Shown here: one piece after another, positions 1 through 7,391 of the stretch
Position numbering within the stretch: the stretch's first letter is position 1
How the letters are laid out: every line of letters begins with the position of its first letter
From: an uncultured Clostridium sp.
GTDB taxonomy: Bacteria; Bacillota_I; Bacilli_A; Acholeplasmatales; Anaeroplasmataceae
Direction: 5' to 3'
NCBI GenBank assembly: GCA_946538835.1
Contig: CAMNGZ010000002.1
Coordinates: 1-43,752 of the forward strand
DNA length: 43,752 bases
Notes under the pieces: generated by a model
Databases searched by the model: none
Told to the model about the DNA's origin: nothing
What the model saw: the letters and a program-made list of their open reading frames with translations, nothing else
Made by a program: the position numbers and the translations under genes

Positions 1-2
1 AA

Positions 3-545
3 TTTTCAAAAGATGTATATGATTATATATCAGATAATATTGTAAATATTTGTATGGATTATAATAAAACATCTTATATTAGTTCTAAATATATCAATAA
101 GAATAACGTTTTTAATTATGACTTGATTAAAGAACAATATAAGAGTGAATATAATACATTTAAGGCATATTCTTTATCAAGAATTGTACTTTTGTTTATT
201 TGCTTATTTATAACACTTGGTACTGCTATTCTTTTCTCTATTATTCATAAGAAATACCAACATAGTAAAGAAATATTATTGGCACTTAATTTTTCAAATT
301 ATAAACTAAGGTTGTTATATTATGGAACATTTATATTATTATTAATGGGTTATTTGGTTGCAATAATACTCAGTATTATATTGAAAACAAATTTAGAAAA
401 ATTTGTAATGGATAATTATAGTATAAAAAATTATAGTATGGATTCATTTAATTATAGTGTTATTATAAATATCATGATTTTAGTGTTTATAACAGTTTTC
501 TATTCTTTAAAACATAAATCTATCTTTTATATTGATAGAATGTAA
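3..545 (+). CDS. FtsX/DUF1430-like ABC transporter permease, C-terminal part (5' truncated by window edge)
   Basis: The reading frame is open from the window edge, so the N-terminus is missing. The visible ~180 residues end in three hydrophobic segments: after a soluble stretch, one around RIVLLFICLF, one around LLYYGTFILLLMGYLV, and one around IINIMILVFITVFY. Between the first and second is a charged loop of the form KKYQHSKEILLALNFS, resembling the loop that follows a TM segment in FtsX-type permeases, where a phrase like KEI-LL-AlGfs is typical. Known relatives are MacB/FtsX-like permeases and bacteriocin-associated DUF1430 membrane proteins. The ATPase partner would lie outside the window. 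The gene ends at a hairpin shared with the convergent glycosyltransferase. Family assignment rests on topology and one loop motif only. Confidence 0.5.
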   Translation, partial: FSKDVYDYISDNIVNICMDYNKTSYISSKYINKNNVFNYDLIKEQYKSEYNTFKAYSLSRIVLLFICLFITLGTAILFSIIHKKYQHSKEILLALNFSNYKLRLLYYGTFILLLMGYLVAIILSIILKTNLEKFVMDNYSIKNYSMDSFNYSVIINIMILVFITVFYSLKHKSIFYIDRM

Positions 546-546
546 A

Positions 547-578
547 AAAAAGACTTATCAAATGATAAGCTTTTTTTT
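547..578. terminator. Bidirectional terminator between convergent genes
   Basis: A cttatca/tgataag stem with an AA loop (554-569) is flanked by an A-run on the left and a T-run on the right, so it can end transcription from both the permease (+) and the glycosyltransferase (-). Confidence 0.75.
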
Positions 579-1782
579 ATAAAGAAAGAATCCTTTGAAC
601 GAATTTAGCATTTGCGCTAGTTCCTTCTTTAAATTCTGTATCTAATTGATTAATGATATTTACATTTGTAGGATCATTATTTTCTAATACGAAATGTTTT
701 GCAAATAGCATACCAGCACATAAGTTAGGATTTACGCCTTCGTTATGTTCTTTTTGATATATAGAATATAGATTGTATAGATTATGGTTGAATTTATAGA
801 TATAGTGTTCTAAATCCTTATCAAGGAATGATTTAAATACTAATCCGTATCTAGTTTGAATATTTACAGCTTTATGGAAGAATGTGTTTGAGAAGATGTT
901 GTTAACTTCCATTAATAGTTTATCTTCTTCAACACCTGTTCCTACATAAGCTGCATATTCTACCACAGTGTAATCAAATACTCTTTGGTATAAGACCTCA
1001 GCAATATCTTTGATTGGAATCAAGTTGTTCTTAATTTGATAATCAAAATATTCTATTTTATCAGGTAAACATTCTAATTCTTTGTAGAAAATAGATGTGT
1101 GATTAATCCAAAAATTTGAAGCTTTGATGATGTTGTTCATTGCGCTAGTTTGTTCTTCACTTTTTTCCGCAAAGAAGTAGTGATATAAAACTTCTTTCGT
1201 AGAAACAATTTTATTGATACGTCCTAAAGTAGCGCACGCAAACACCTCATCCTCAGCAAATGCGATATCTTCTGAGAAGTGTAGGCCTTCAACAATTTCT
1301 CTTTTATATAATTTGTTCCAAGGTAGTGTTGGTGCAAATGTGTGTTGGTAATAACTTAAAAAGTCATCATGATCTTTTAAATTGTATACACGGTCAGTTA
1401 AATGTGTGAAGAAGAAAGGATGAATGTTGTTGCAAACGGCAACATCACAATCATTTTCTTCAATTAACTTTGTCATTTTGTTAAAATAATCCATATCTAG
1501 ATCATCGTCTGCATCAACGAATTGAACGTAGTCGCCATTTACTTTGGTTAGACCGACGTTTCTTGCATGAGAAACACCATAATTATTTTCATTAAACAAT
1601 TTAACACGGTTATCTTTTTTTATGATTCTTTCAACTATTGTTTGAGATTCATCATCAGAACCATCATTAACGATGATTACCTCGACGTTTTTATATGCTT
1701 GATTAAGAATACTATTTAAACATCTTTCGATTGTATTTTGTGCGTTATACATAGGGATAACTACAGATATAAGTTTTTCCAT
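577..1782 (-). CDS. Family 2 glycosyltransferase (GT-A fold)
   Basis: This cytoplasmic enzyme probably transfers a sugar from a nucleotide-sugar to a surface polysaccharide, teichoic acid or glycolipid. The N-terminal ~110 residues are a classical GT2 domain: VVIPMYNAQNTIERCL, then VNDGSDDES for nucleotide binding, then VDADDDLD carrying the metal-binding DxD, followed by AEDEVFA in the acceptor region. The C-terminal ~200 residues are helical and not recognisable. Two in-frame ATGs exist, at 1794 and 1782. The second is preferred because GGAG lies 5 bases upstream of it, and it gives a 401-residue protein starting MEKLISVVIP. Expression comes from a perfect consensus promoter with a palindrome just downstream of the expected start site, suggesting tight repression. 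The donor and acceptor cannot be deduced. Confidence 0.88.
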   Translation of the reverse strand: MEKLISVVIPMYNAQNTIERCLNSILNQAYKNVEVIIVNDGSDDESQTIVERIIKKDNRVKLFNENNYGVSHARNVGLTKVNGDYVQFVDADDDLDMDYFNKMTKLIEENDCDVAVCNNIHPFFFTHLTDRVYNLKDHDDFLSYYQHTFAPTLPWNKLYKREIVEGLHFSEDIAFAEDEVFACATLGRINKIVSTKEVLYHYFFAEKSEEQTSAMNNIIKASNFWINHTSIFYKELECLPDKIEYFDYQIKNNLIPIKDIAEVLYQRVFDYTVVEYAAYVGTGVEEDKLLMEVNNIFSNTFFHKAVNIQTRYGLVFKSFLDKDLEHYIYKFNHNLYNLYSIYQKEHNEGVNPNLCAGMLFAKHFVLENNDPTNVNIINQLDTEFKEGTSANAKFVQRILSL

Positions 1783-1796
1783 ATTTTTCTCCATAT

Positions 1797-1814
1797 TGTA
1801 AAGTTGACTTTACA
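1797..1814. promoter_or_regulatory. Perfect 8+2+8 palindrome, candidate operator of the glycosyltransferase gene
   Basis: TGTAAAGT-TG-ACTTTACA is a perfect inverted repeat. It lies a few bases downstream of the predicted transcription start of the minus-strand promoter and just upstream of the glycosyltransferase start codon. Position and symmetry fit a repressor operator. The neighbouring divergent XRE regulator is an obvious candidate binder, but nothing proves it. Confidence 0.6.
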
Positions 1815-1823
1815 TATGCTTGT

Positions 1824-1852
1824 ATTATACTTTATGCGTCATATATTGTCAA
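1824..1852 (-). promoter_or_regulatory. Consensus sigma-A promoter, TTGACA-17-TATAAT
   Basis: Read on the minus strand, TTGACA (1847-1852) and TATAAT (1824-1829) are separated by exactly 17 bases. Both hexamers match the vegetative sigma consensus perfectly. Initiation is expected near 1817, driving the glycosyltransferase. Confidence 0.85.
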
Positions 1853-1878
1853 CTGAATTCGATTAATTGTCATGATTG

Positions 1879-1907
1879 TTGGTTTTAAATGAAAAATCCG
1901 CTATAAT
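1879..1907 (+). promoter_or_regulatory. Promoter of the XRE regulator gene
   Basis: TATAAT at 1902-1907 with a weak -35 (TTGGTT) 17 bases upstream. It is divergent from the glycosyltransferase promoter about 30 bp away. Confidence 0.5.
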
Positions 1908-1926
1908 GTGATTATAATTATAGTAT

Positions 1927-1973
1927 GCAACCATTGGTTGCGCTCATTCAAACTAGAATTGGTGTTCGCAACC
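1927..1973 (+). promoter_or_regulatory. Leader with two mutually exclusive hairpins upstream of the XRE gene
   Basis: The leader holds GCAACC (1927-1932), GGTTGC (1936-1941) and GCAACC (1968-1973). The middle arm can pair with either flank: a tight GCAACCA/TGGTTGC hairpin, or a longer-range GGTTGCG (1936-1942)/CGCAACC (1967-1973) hairpin. The segment sits between the -10 box and the ribosome binding site at 2003-2010. It could be an RNA switch or a tripartite DNA operator; no known riboswitch class is recognised. Confidence 0.4.
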
Positions 1974-2017
1974 GGCATGTTTTGGTAAAGTGTAGGTGTA
2001 AAAGAGAGGTACACATT

Positions 2018-2614
2018 ATGAATTTAGAAATTGCAAATAAATTAGTAGAATTAAGGAAAAAGAATGGATACAGTCAAGAAGAATTAGCTGAAAAGTTAGG
2101 TTTATCTAGACAAGCCGTATCTAAATGGGAAAGAGCTGAATCTAGTCCTGATACAGATAATTTGATTGTATTAGCTAGATTATATAATGTATCATTAGAT
2201 GATTTATTATCAACAAGCGCAAGTAACGAAGAAATAAAAGAAGATAACATGCTAAAAGAATCTAGTGATACAAAGTCTGATGATGATGTTTCTATGACTA
2301 AGAAACAAATTGCTATTGTAAGTATAGTTACAACAAGCATTTTATTTATAGGATTAATTCTTTATATCATCCTAGGATTTAAATTTGATCGTGTTTGGAT
2401 TTGGGGATGGTCTTTAATGCTTATGGGACCTTTTGTGGGTTCTATTTTAGAAGCTGTATTTAAGAAACATCCTAAGCATGTAGCATTGCCATTAGTATGT
2501 GTTTTAGTTTATATGGTTTGTGGTGTCTATTTAAAAGCTTGGCATATTGCTTGGGTAGTATTTCTATTAATTCCAATTTATTACACATTCTGCAACATTT
2601 TTAATGAAGAATAG
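2018..2614 (+). CDS. XRE-family HTH regulator with C-terminal membrane segments
   Basis: Residues 5-60 form a clear XRE (Cro/C1-type) DNA-binding domain, with LVELRKKNGYSQEELAEKLG and the recognition helix LSRQAVSKWERAES, followed by an acidic linker. The C-terminal half has about four hydrophobic segments (around IAIVSIVTTSILFIGLILY, WSLMLMGPFVGSILEAV, LPLVCVLVYMVCGVYL and IAWVVFLLIPIYY), so this is a membrane-anchored regulator of a type common in Bacillota. An open frame extends up to 1925, but the start at 2018 has AGAGAGGT 7 bases upstream and begins MNLEIANKL, giving 198 residues. It is transcribed divergently from the glycosyltransferase, whose promoter carries a palindrome it might bind. 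Confidence 0.88.
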   Translation: MNLEIANKLVELRKKNGYSQEELAEKLGLSRQAVSKWERAESSPDTDNLIVLARLYNVSLDDLLSTSASNEEIKEDNMLKESSDTKSDDDVSMTKKQIAIVSIVTTSILFIGLILYIILGFKFDRVWIWGWSLMLMGPFVGSILEAVFKKHPKHVALPLVCVLVYMVCGVYLKAWHIAWVVFLLIPIYYTFCNIFNEE

Positions 2615-2615
2615 T

Positions 2616-2640
2616 AAAGTGCATTCTATGCACTTTTTTC
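2616..2640 (+). terminator. Intrinsic terminator after the XRE gene
   Basis: A 9-bp stem AAAGTGCAT/ATGCACTTT with loop TCT followed by a T-run. Confidence 0.85.
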
Positions 2641-2642
2641 CT

Positions 2643-2671
2643 TTGAAAAAATAATACAATTATGATATCAT
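2643..2671 (+). promoter_or_regulatory. Promoter of trmN6
   Basis: TTGAAA (2643-2648), 17 bases, TATCAT (2666-2671). The predicted start site near 2678 lies downstream of the ATG at 2662, which argues for translation from the ATG at 2695. Confidence 0.5.
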
Positions 2672-2694
2672 TAACAACGAAATTAGGTGATAAT

Positions 2695-3360
2695 ATGTTA
2701 AGACAAGACTATATTCCAAAGCATGAACAATTAAAAATATATCAAGATACTGACATGTTTTTGATTAATTCTGATACTGAAGCATTAGGAGAATTTATTG
2801 AAGTTTATAAGAATGATTCCGTGCTTGATGTAGGAACTAATACAGGTGCACTTTTACTTTATGCATCTTTGTTTAACCCTAAAAAATTAACTGGTTTAGA
2901 TATCAATGAAAAAGCATTAGAAATTGCAAAGAAGAATTTAGAATTTAATAAAATTGAAAATTTTGAGCTTATCCATGATAATATTGTGACATTTACTCAT
3001 GATCCTTATGATGTAATTATTTGTAATCCTCCTTATTTTGAAACTAAGGAAGATAATAAGAGCAACAATAGTTATAAGAATTTAGCTAAACATGAATCTA
3101 TTTTAGAACTTAAAAGCTTAGTTAAAGGTTTATCTCGTAATTTAAAAGATAATGGTACACTTTATTTCTTATTTTTGACTTCAAGATTAGAAGAAGTGAT
3201 GTGTGAACTACATAAGAATAACTTAATTGTTAAAAAAATGAAGTTTGTTTATGATGTAAATAAAGAATACTCTAATGTATTTATGGTTAAATGTGTTAAA
3301 AACGCTAAAACTGGTATGTTTGTTGAAAAACCACTAGTTTTTGATAGAAGAAAAAAATAA
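2695..3360 (+). CDS. trmN6: tRNA1(Val) adenine-37 N6-methyltransferase-like protein (TrmN6/YabB family)
   Basis: This is a Rossmann-fold SAM-dependent methyltransferase. Motif I is VLDVGTNTGALLL (residues ~44-56), the acidic residue after strand 2 is in GLDINEKALEIA, and the NPPY motif at residues 111-114 is the signature of N6-adenine and related amino methyltransferases. The N-terminus (DYIPKHEQLKIYQDTDMF) matches the TrmN6/YfiC/YabB group, which methylates adenosine 37 of a tRNA in gamma-proteobacteria; the exact tRNA target in this lineage is unproven. An upstream ATG at 2662 exists, but 2695 has TAGGTGA five bases away and gives the usual ~220-residue length. It stands alone between two terminators. 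Confidence 0.8.
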   Translation: MLRQDYIPKHEQLKIYQDTDMFLINSDTEALGEFIEVYKNDSVLDVGTNTGALLLYASLFNPKKLTGLDINEKALEIAKKNLEFNKIENFELIHDNIVTFTHDPYDVIICNPPYFETKEDNKSNNSYKNLAKHESILELKSLVKGLSRNLKDNGTLYFLFLTSRLEEVMCELHKNNLIVKKMKFVYDVNKEYSNVFMVKCVKNAKTGMFVEKPLVFDRRKK

Positions 3361-3372
3361 TAAAATTAGAAT

Positions 3373-3424
3373 AGGCAAGGTTTGAACGATTTTAATCTCT
3401 AAGATACCTTGCCTCTTTTTTTTT
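3373..3424 (+). terminator. Terminator after trmN6
   Basis: A 9-bp stem AGGCAAGGT (3373-3381)/ACCTTGCCT (3406-3414) with a 24-base loop, followed by a long T-run. Confidence 0.75.
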
Positions 3425-3461
3425 ATGATATCGTAGTATAATATAACTAGAGGTGACCTAT

Positions 3462-3980
3462 ATGAAAAGATTTATAATAATTATAGTTTTACCTTTGGTA
3501 TTCACTCTTGTTTCATGTGGTGGATCTACATCGAAGCCAACTTCTGAAATAAGCCAACCTACTACTCTGGAGTCTGGTACAACAAGTGATAATATTACGA
3601 CACAATCTAAAGCGGATGATGATTTTATGAATAAAACTTTATTTTTAAAAATTGGTAATACTGAAGTCAATGTTAATTGGCTTGATAATGATTCTGTTAG
3701 TGCATTAAAGAACCTAGCTAAAGATGGTCTTACTATTAAAATGCATATGTATGGTGGGTTTGAACAAGTTGGCTCTTTAGGAAGCGCAATTACATCAGCT
3801 GATAAAAAAATAACTACTAGCCCAGGAGACATTGTTTTATACTCATCTGATCAAATAGTTATATTTTATGATTCAAATACATGGGCTTACACTAAACTAG
3901 GCCATATCAATTTATCTAAAAATGAACTAGCTGACTTATTAGGTAATGGTGATGTCACTATTACAATTAGCTTAAAATAA
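3462..3980 (+). CDS. Small secreted lipoprotein of unknown function
   Basis: The 172-residue product begins with a lipoprotein signal peptide: MKRF, a hydrophobic core, then the lipobox LVSC with Cys19 as the predicted lipidated residue. A Ser/Thr/Gly-rich flexible spacer (roughly residues 20-45) leads to a compact domain of ~120 residues containing DNDSVSALKNLAKDGLTIKM and GDIVLYSSDQIVIFYDSNTWAYTKLG. This resembles the cyclophilin-like fold of DUF4430/MgtE-unrelated extracellular domains with the sequence pattern L-dN-sa-a--l---L, but I would call only cyclophilin-like. The start at 3462 is preferred over GTG 3453 because GAGGTGA lies just upstream. A TATAAT box is at 3437-3442. Likely tethered to the outer face of the membrane. 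Confidence 0.75.
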   Translation: MKRFIIIIVLPLVFTLVSCGGSTSKPTSEISQPTTLESGTTSDNITTQSKADDDFMNKTLFLKIGNTEVNVNWLDNDSVSALKNLAKDGLTIKMHMYGGFEQVGSLGSAITSADKKITTSPGDIVLYSSDQIVIFYDSNTWAYTKLGHINLSKNELADLLGNGDVTITISLK

Positions 3981-3981
3981 A

Positions 3982-4011
3982 AACACCACTAGATATTATT
4001 CTAGTAGTGTT
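3982..4011 (-). terminator. Terminator of the exonuclease gene (minus strand)
   Basis: A 12-bp stem AACACCACTAGA/TCTAGTAGTGTT with one wobble. The T-rich tract lies on the minus-strand side, so it serves the minus-strand gene; it may also slow transcription from the lipoprotein gene. Confidence 0.6.
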
Positions 4012-4050
4012 AGAAGATTTCTTTGACTTTAATATATAAATTAAAGGAAA

Positions 4051-4740
4051 TTATTCATATAATGGTTTTCCAAGCTTGTCTACATATGGCTGAGGCTTAT
4101 ATGTTATTCCTTTAATTTTTAATTTTGGTTCACCAAATTTTGGGTTATATCCAAATAGGTTGACATATTTATCAATGTCATCTTTTTCTTCAGACATTGA
4201 CTTTAATACTTCGAAGCATGCAAGGGTATCATCTAATGCTCTATGAGTGTTTTGAACTTTATCATCTAGGTTATAATGAGTTACTGCTTGATATAGTTTG
4301 TGTGGATATAAAGCTCTATCTTTATATACTGTTAATATATCTAGAAAAGCCAAATCTTCAAATTTGCATCCACGTAAGAAATAACGTAAGAATGATAAAT
4401 CAAATTGGGCGTTGTAGGTTGCAATTAATTTTTTTCCTGGTTTATTCAACATTTCTTTGAATTGATCTCTAATCTCTTCAAATGTATAACCTTTAGTTTG
4501 TAGCATTTCATCAGTGATATGAGTTAATTCAACAATTTCAGGACTAAGTTTTGCTGTTTTATCTTGTAATTTGATTAAAGCGTTTATTTCATCTCTTATA
4601 AAAAGTTCATCTCTAATTCTTTCAACCGCAATTACTCCTAAGTCGATGATTTGGTCAGTCTGAGGATTTAATCCGGTAGTTTCTGTGTCAAGACAAATAA
4701 TAGTATCGTACTTATCATATATTGATTTTAAATTATTCAT
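4051..4740 (-). CDS. DEDDh-family 3'-5' exonuclease (DnaQ/PolC epsilon type)
   Basis: All exonuclease motifs are intact: Exo I DTETTG with D18 and E20, Exo II in ATYNAQFDLSF with D114, and Exo III as HRALDD with H166 and D171, the histidine identifying the DEDDh subgroup. The enzyme removes nucleotides from 3' ends using two metal ions. At 229 residues it is essentially the exonuclease domain plus a short basic tail (LKIKGITYKPQPYVDKLG), so it is either a stand-alone proofreading/repair nuclease or an RNA-acting homologue. The predicted start has AAAGGGA about ten bases upstream. It diverges from map. Confidence 0.85.
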   Translation of the reverse strand: MNNLKSIYDKYDTIICLDTETTGLNPQTDQIIDLGVIAVERIRDELFIRDEINALIKLQDKTAKLSPEIVELTHITDEMLQTKGYTFEEIRDQFKEMLNKPGKKLIATYNAQFDLSFLRYFLRGCKFEDLAFLDILTVYKDRALYPHKLYQAVTHYNLDDKVQNTHRALDDTLACFEVLKSMSEEKDDIDKYVNLFGYNPKFGEPKLKIKGITYKPQPYVDKLGKPLYE

Positions 4741-4799
4741 AAATAAATCATCCCTTTGCTAATAATATAGCATAAAAATAGCAAATTTACTAACTTTTG

Positions 4800-4808
4800 T
4801 GATATAAT
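4800..4808 (+). promoter_or_regulatory. Extended -10 promoter of map
   Basis: TGATATAAT matches the TGnTATAAT extended -10. No clear -35 is present, as usual for this promoter type. Confidence 0.55.
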
Positions 4809-4840
4809 TTAAATGACTTTTTTAGAAAGAAGGCAATCAT

Positions 4841-5659
4841 ATGGACAGAGAAGAAATTTTAGCAAAAATCCATGAATTAAAGAGTAAAGGTGTAGAAGTT
4901 CCTACAGATCAAATGATTAAATCAGATGAACAAATCGAAGGTATCCGTAAGGCTTCATTAGTAAATACAAAAGTATTAGACGAGGTTTCAAAACAAATTC
5001 GTCCTTATATGACTACAGAAGAGATTGATGAAATCGTCAGACTTAAGTCAATTGAATTTGGCGGAAAGTCAGCTGTACTTGGATATGAAGGATATCCTAA
5101 GAACTGTTGTACTTCAGTAAATGACCAAGTTTGTCATGGTATTCCATCAAAGAAAGATGTATTAATGCCAGGTGATATCGTAAATGTTGACTGTACTACT
5201 TATGTTGATGGTTATTACGGTGATTCAAGCAGAATGTTTATCATTGGTGAAACTACTAAGGATAGAGCTGATTTATGTGAACGTGTAAAGAAGATGCTTG
5301 ATAAAGCGTTTGAATCACTTGTTCCATGGGAATCAACATTAGGTGATATTGGTTATATTATCAATAAGATGGCAACAAGTTATGGTTATCAAGTTGTTAG
5401 AGAAGTTGGTGGTCATGGAGTTGGTCTTGAAATCCATGAGGATCCATATGTATGCCATGTCGGTAAGAAGAAGACTGGTATGCTTATTACTCCTGGTATG
5501 GTATTCACAATTGAACCAATGGTAAACCGTGGTAAGCGTCATGTATTCTTAGATGCATCTAATGATTGGACTATCTACACTGAAGATGGTTCTGATTCTG
5601 CTCAATGGGAGTATACTATCGCAGTATTTGAAGATCACTGTGAAGTATTAGCACACTAA
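4841..5659 (+). CDS. map: Type I methionine aminopeptidase
   Basis: This cytosolic enzyme removes the initiator Met from nascent proteins. The five metal ligands are visible: D117 and D128 in the VDCTTYVDGYYGDSS region (11 residues apart, as in E. coli), H192 in GGHGVGLEIHEDP, E225 in TIEPM, and E257 in WEYTI. H99 in CHGIP corresponds to the substrate-contacting histidine. At 272 residues it carries a short N-terminal extension of about 25 residues (EEILAKIHELKSKGVEVP) compared with the ~250-residue minimal enzyme. It is directly followed by the hemolysin III-like gene with a one-base gap. Confidence 0.95.
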   Translation: MDREEILAKIHELKSKGVEVPTDQMIKSDEQIEGIRKASLVNTKVLDEVSKQIRPYMTTEEIDEIVRLKSIEFGGKSAVLGYEGYPKNCCTSVNDQVCHGIPSKKDVLMPGDIVNVDCTTYVDGYYGDSSRMFIIGETTKDRADLCERVKKMLDKAFESLVPWESTLGDIGYIINKMATSYGYQVVREVGGHGVGLEIHEDPYVCHVGKKKTGMLITPGMVFTIEPMVNRGKRHVFLDASNDWTIYTEDGSDSAQWEYTIAVFEDHCEVLAH

Positions 5660-5660
5660 A

Positions 5661-6422
5661 ATGAGTGATGATGTTATTTTAACAAATAAAGATGCAAGAA
5701 AGAGCTTAAAGCGACTTGAAAAAGATATTCATAAAAATAGACTTTTAAACAAAAGACCTAGAGTTGAACCTCCTAGAAGGGTCTTACTTGAGGAAATTGG
5801 ATGTGCTGTTTCTCATGGTATTGGTGCTGTTTTGTCAATCATTGGGCTAGTATTCTTATTAATTAAGAGTACAACCCCTTTGATGCGTGTAGCTGCAATA
5901 ATTTATATGGCATCTATGTTTTTGATGTGTTTAAATAGTTGCTTATACCATTCTTGGAAATGGGGAAGAAAAGTTAAGAGAATTTGGAGAAGATTTGATT
6001 ATACATCAATCTATTTACAAATTGCTGGTACATTTGCTCCTATTCAATTGATATTACTTGGTCGTGTTTATGGCCAAACTGGTCAAATTATTGGTTATCT
6101 TTATTTTGGATTAATGTGGGCAGCATTTATTACAGGTATTGTACTTACTTGTGTATTTGGACCTGAAAATGTTCGTAAAGTTAATTTTCCACTATATTTT
6201 GTTGGTGGCTGGTCAGCATTGTTAATGGTTCCTGGATGGATACAATATGATTGGCATTTTGCAATGTGGATTTTTATAGGTGGAGCTGTATATTCACTTG
6301 GTATGATACCATTTGGTCTTTTAAGAAGAAAACCTGGTGCTCATTTCTGGTGGCATATATTTGTACTTGCCGGAGTTATTTTGCATTTTTATGCAATATA
6401 TCAATTTATATTTTCAGCATAA
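5661..6422 (+). CDS. Hemolysin III-family (PAQR-like) membrane protein
   Basis: After a basic ~35-residue N-terminal tail, the protein has about seven membrane segments. Hemolysin III landmarks are GCAVSHGIGAVLSIIGLVFL near the first segment, CLYHSWKWG, RRFDYTSIYLQIAGTFAP and the C-terminal FWWHIFVLAGVILHFYAIY. The conserved His/Asp set (SHG, YHS, FDY, HxxVLAGxxLH) is thought to bind a metal, as in adiponectin-receptor-type hydrolases. Despite the name, the bacterial family's role probably concerns membrane lipid homeostasis; function in this organism is unknown. The gene starts one base after the map stop with no strong Shine-Dalgarno sequence, so translational coupling is likely. Confidence 0.85.
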   Translation: MSDDVILTNKDARKSLKRLEKDIHKNRLLNKRPRVEPPRRVLLEEIGCAVSHGIGAVLSIIGLVFLLIKSTTPLMRVAAIIYMASMFLMCLNSCLYHSWKWGRKVKRIWRRFDYTSIYLQIAGTFAPIQLILLGRVYGQTGQIIGYLYFGLMWAAFITGIVLTCVFGPENVRKVNFPLYFVGGWSALLMVPGWIQYDWHFAMWIFIGGAVYSLGMIPFGLLRRKPGAHFWWHIFVLAGVILHFYAIYQFIFSA

Positions 6423-6425
6423 AAA

Positions 6426-6455
6426 AAGGAAATCTAGATTAGACTTCCTTTTTAT
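6426..6455. terminator. Bidirectional terminator
   Basis: Stem AAGGAAATCTA/TAGACTTCCTT with one mismatch, an A-run before and a T-run after, between convergent genes ending at 6422 and 6457. Confidence 0.75.
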
Positions 6456-6456
6456 T

Positions 6457-7302
6457 TTATTTTAATAATGATTGAATATATTTGAAGCTAGATTCCATCT
6501 TGTCCTTAGGACAACCTTCAAATACTAGAACGGCATTTGGAGTTAGTTCCTTAGCTTTTTTGACGATATATTCTAGATCCATTAAACCTTCACCAAGGCC
6601 TACTTGCTTTAACTTGTTGTTTTCAGTATCAACTACGAAATCCTTTAAGTGATAAATTACAATTTTATCTTTAAAATATTTAATGGATTCATCAAACATT
6701 TCATGTTGAGTCTTAGTATCATAAGCACTGATGTCTAGGTAGTTGAAGATATCAACAGTTACTTTAACATGTCCATTATCAATTGCGCTTACTAGCTTGT
6801 TTAATTGGCTAGGGCAATACATACAATGTCCATATGCACCCTCTAGAGCGATATAGGCATCCTTTTCTTTAGCTACCTTTGCTAGGTCGCTAAATATTTC
6901 AATATCTGTTTTTAATGCCTCATCTGTTCTGTTTAATGGGTTATATGTCCATTTATCATCATTGAATGAACCTGTTTCGCTACCTACATATGAACAATTG
7001 AAGTCTTTACAATATCCTAAATATTCTTTAAAGCGTTCAATGGTATCAGCTACTAATTCTTTATTAGAATGCACTGGATTAAAATAAGCTCCTAGCATTG
7101 TAACTAGAACGTTATTATCTTTAAATGCTTTTGCAGTTTCTAAAATATCTTTATATTCAATAGAGTGAGCTTTACCACCAAATCCATCGATTGCTTTATA
7201 TAAAACTAGTTGAACTCCATCAAATCCAATCTCTTTAGTTTTTTTAGCAAGTTCAATTGCGTTACTTTTTCCTAAATCATGTACTCTTACGGCGATTTTC
7301 AT
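6457..7302 (-). CDS. Sugar phosphate isomerase/epimerase (AP endonuclease 2 superfamily TIM barrel)
   Basis: A 281-residue TIM barrel with IGFDGVQL near the N-terminus and the usual metal-binding pattern: Glu in ALEGAYGH, Asp in KVTVDIFNYLDI, His in IYHLKDF, and Glu in VFEGC. This is the xylose-isomerase-like fold used by many ketose epimerases, inositol-pathway isomerases and some endonuclease IV relatives. Lack of the Endo IV zinc triplet and the overall pattern favour a sugar enzyme. A clear AGGAG lies upstream of the ATG. The nearby GH43 glycosidase suggests a role in plant-sugar metabolism, but the substrate is not deducible. Confidence 0.75.
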   Translation of the reverse strand: MKIAVRVHDLGKSNAIELAKKTKEIGFDGVQLVLYKAIDGFGGKAHSIEYKDILETAKAFKDNNVLVTMLGAYFNPVHSNKELVADTIERFKEYLGYCKDFNCSYVGSETGSFNDDKWTYNPLNRTDEALKTDIEIFSDLAKVAKEKDAYIALEGAYGHCMYCPSQLNKLVSAIDNGHVKVTVDIFNYLDISAYDTKTQHEMFDESIKYFKDKIVIYHLKDFVVDTENNKLKQVGLGEGLMDLEYIVKKAKELTPNAVLVFEGCPKDKMESSFKYIQSLLK

Positions 7303-7391
7303 TTGAATAACTCCTAACTTAAATGTATAATCATAGTATAAAACTATAAATTAATTGTATCACAATTTAAAAGGAAAAGGATTTATTAAAA

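Noticed and set aside
2074-2340. 88-codon minus-strand frame within the XRE gene
   Set aside because: Shadow of the strongly supported XRE coding frame.
3373-3414. Riboswitch in the long-loop hairpin after trmN6
   Set aside because: It is followed directly by a T-run and then a promoter for the lipoprotein gene, so a plain terminator is enough.
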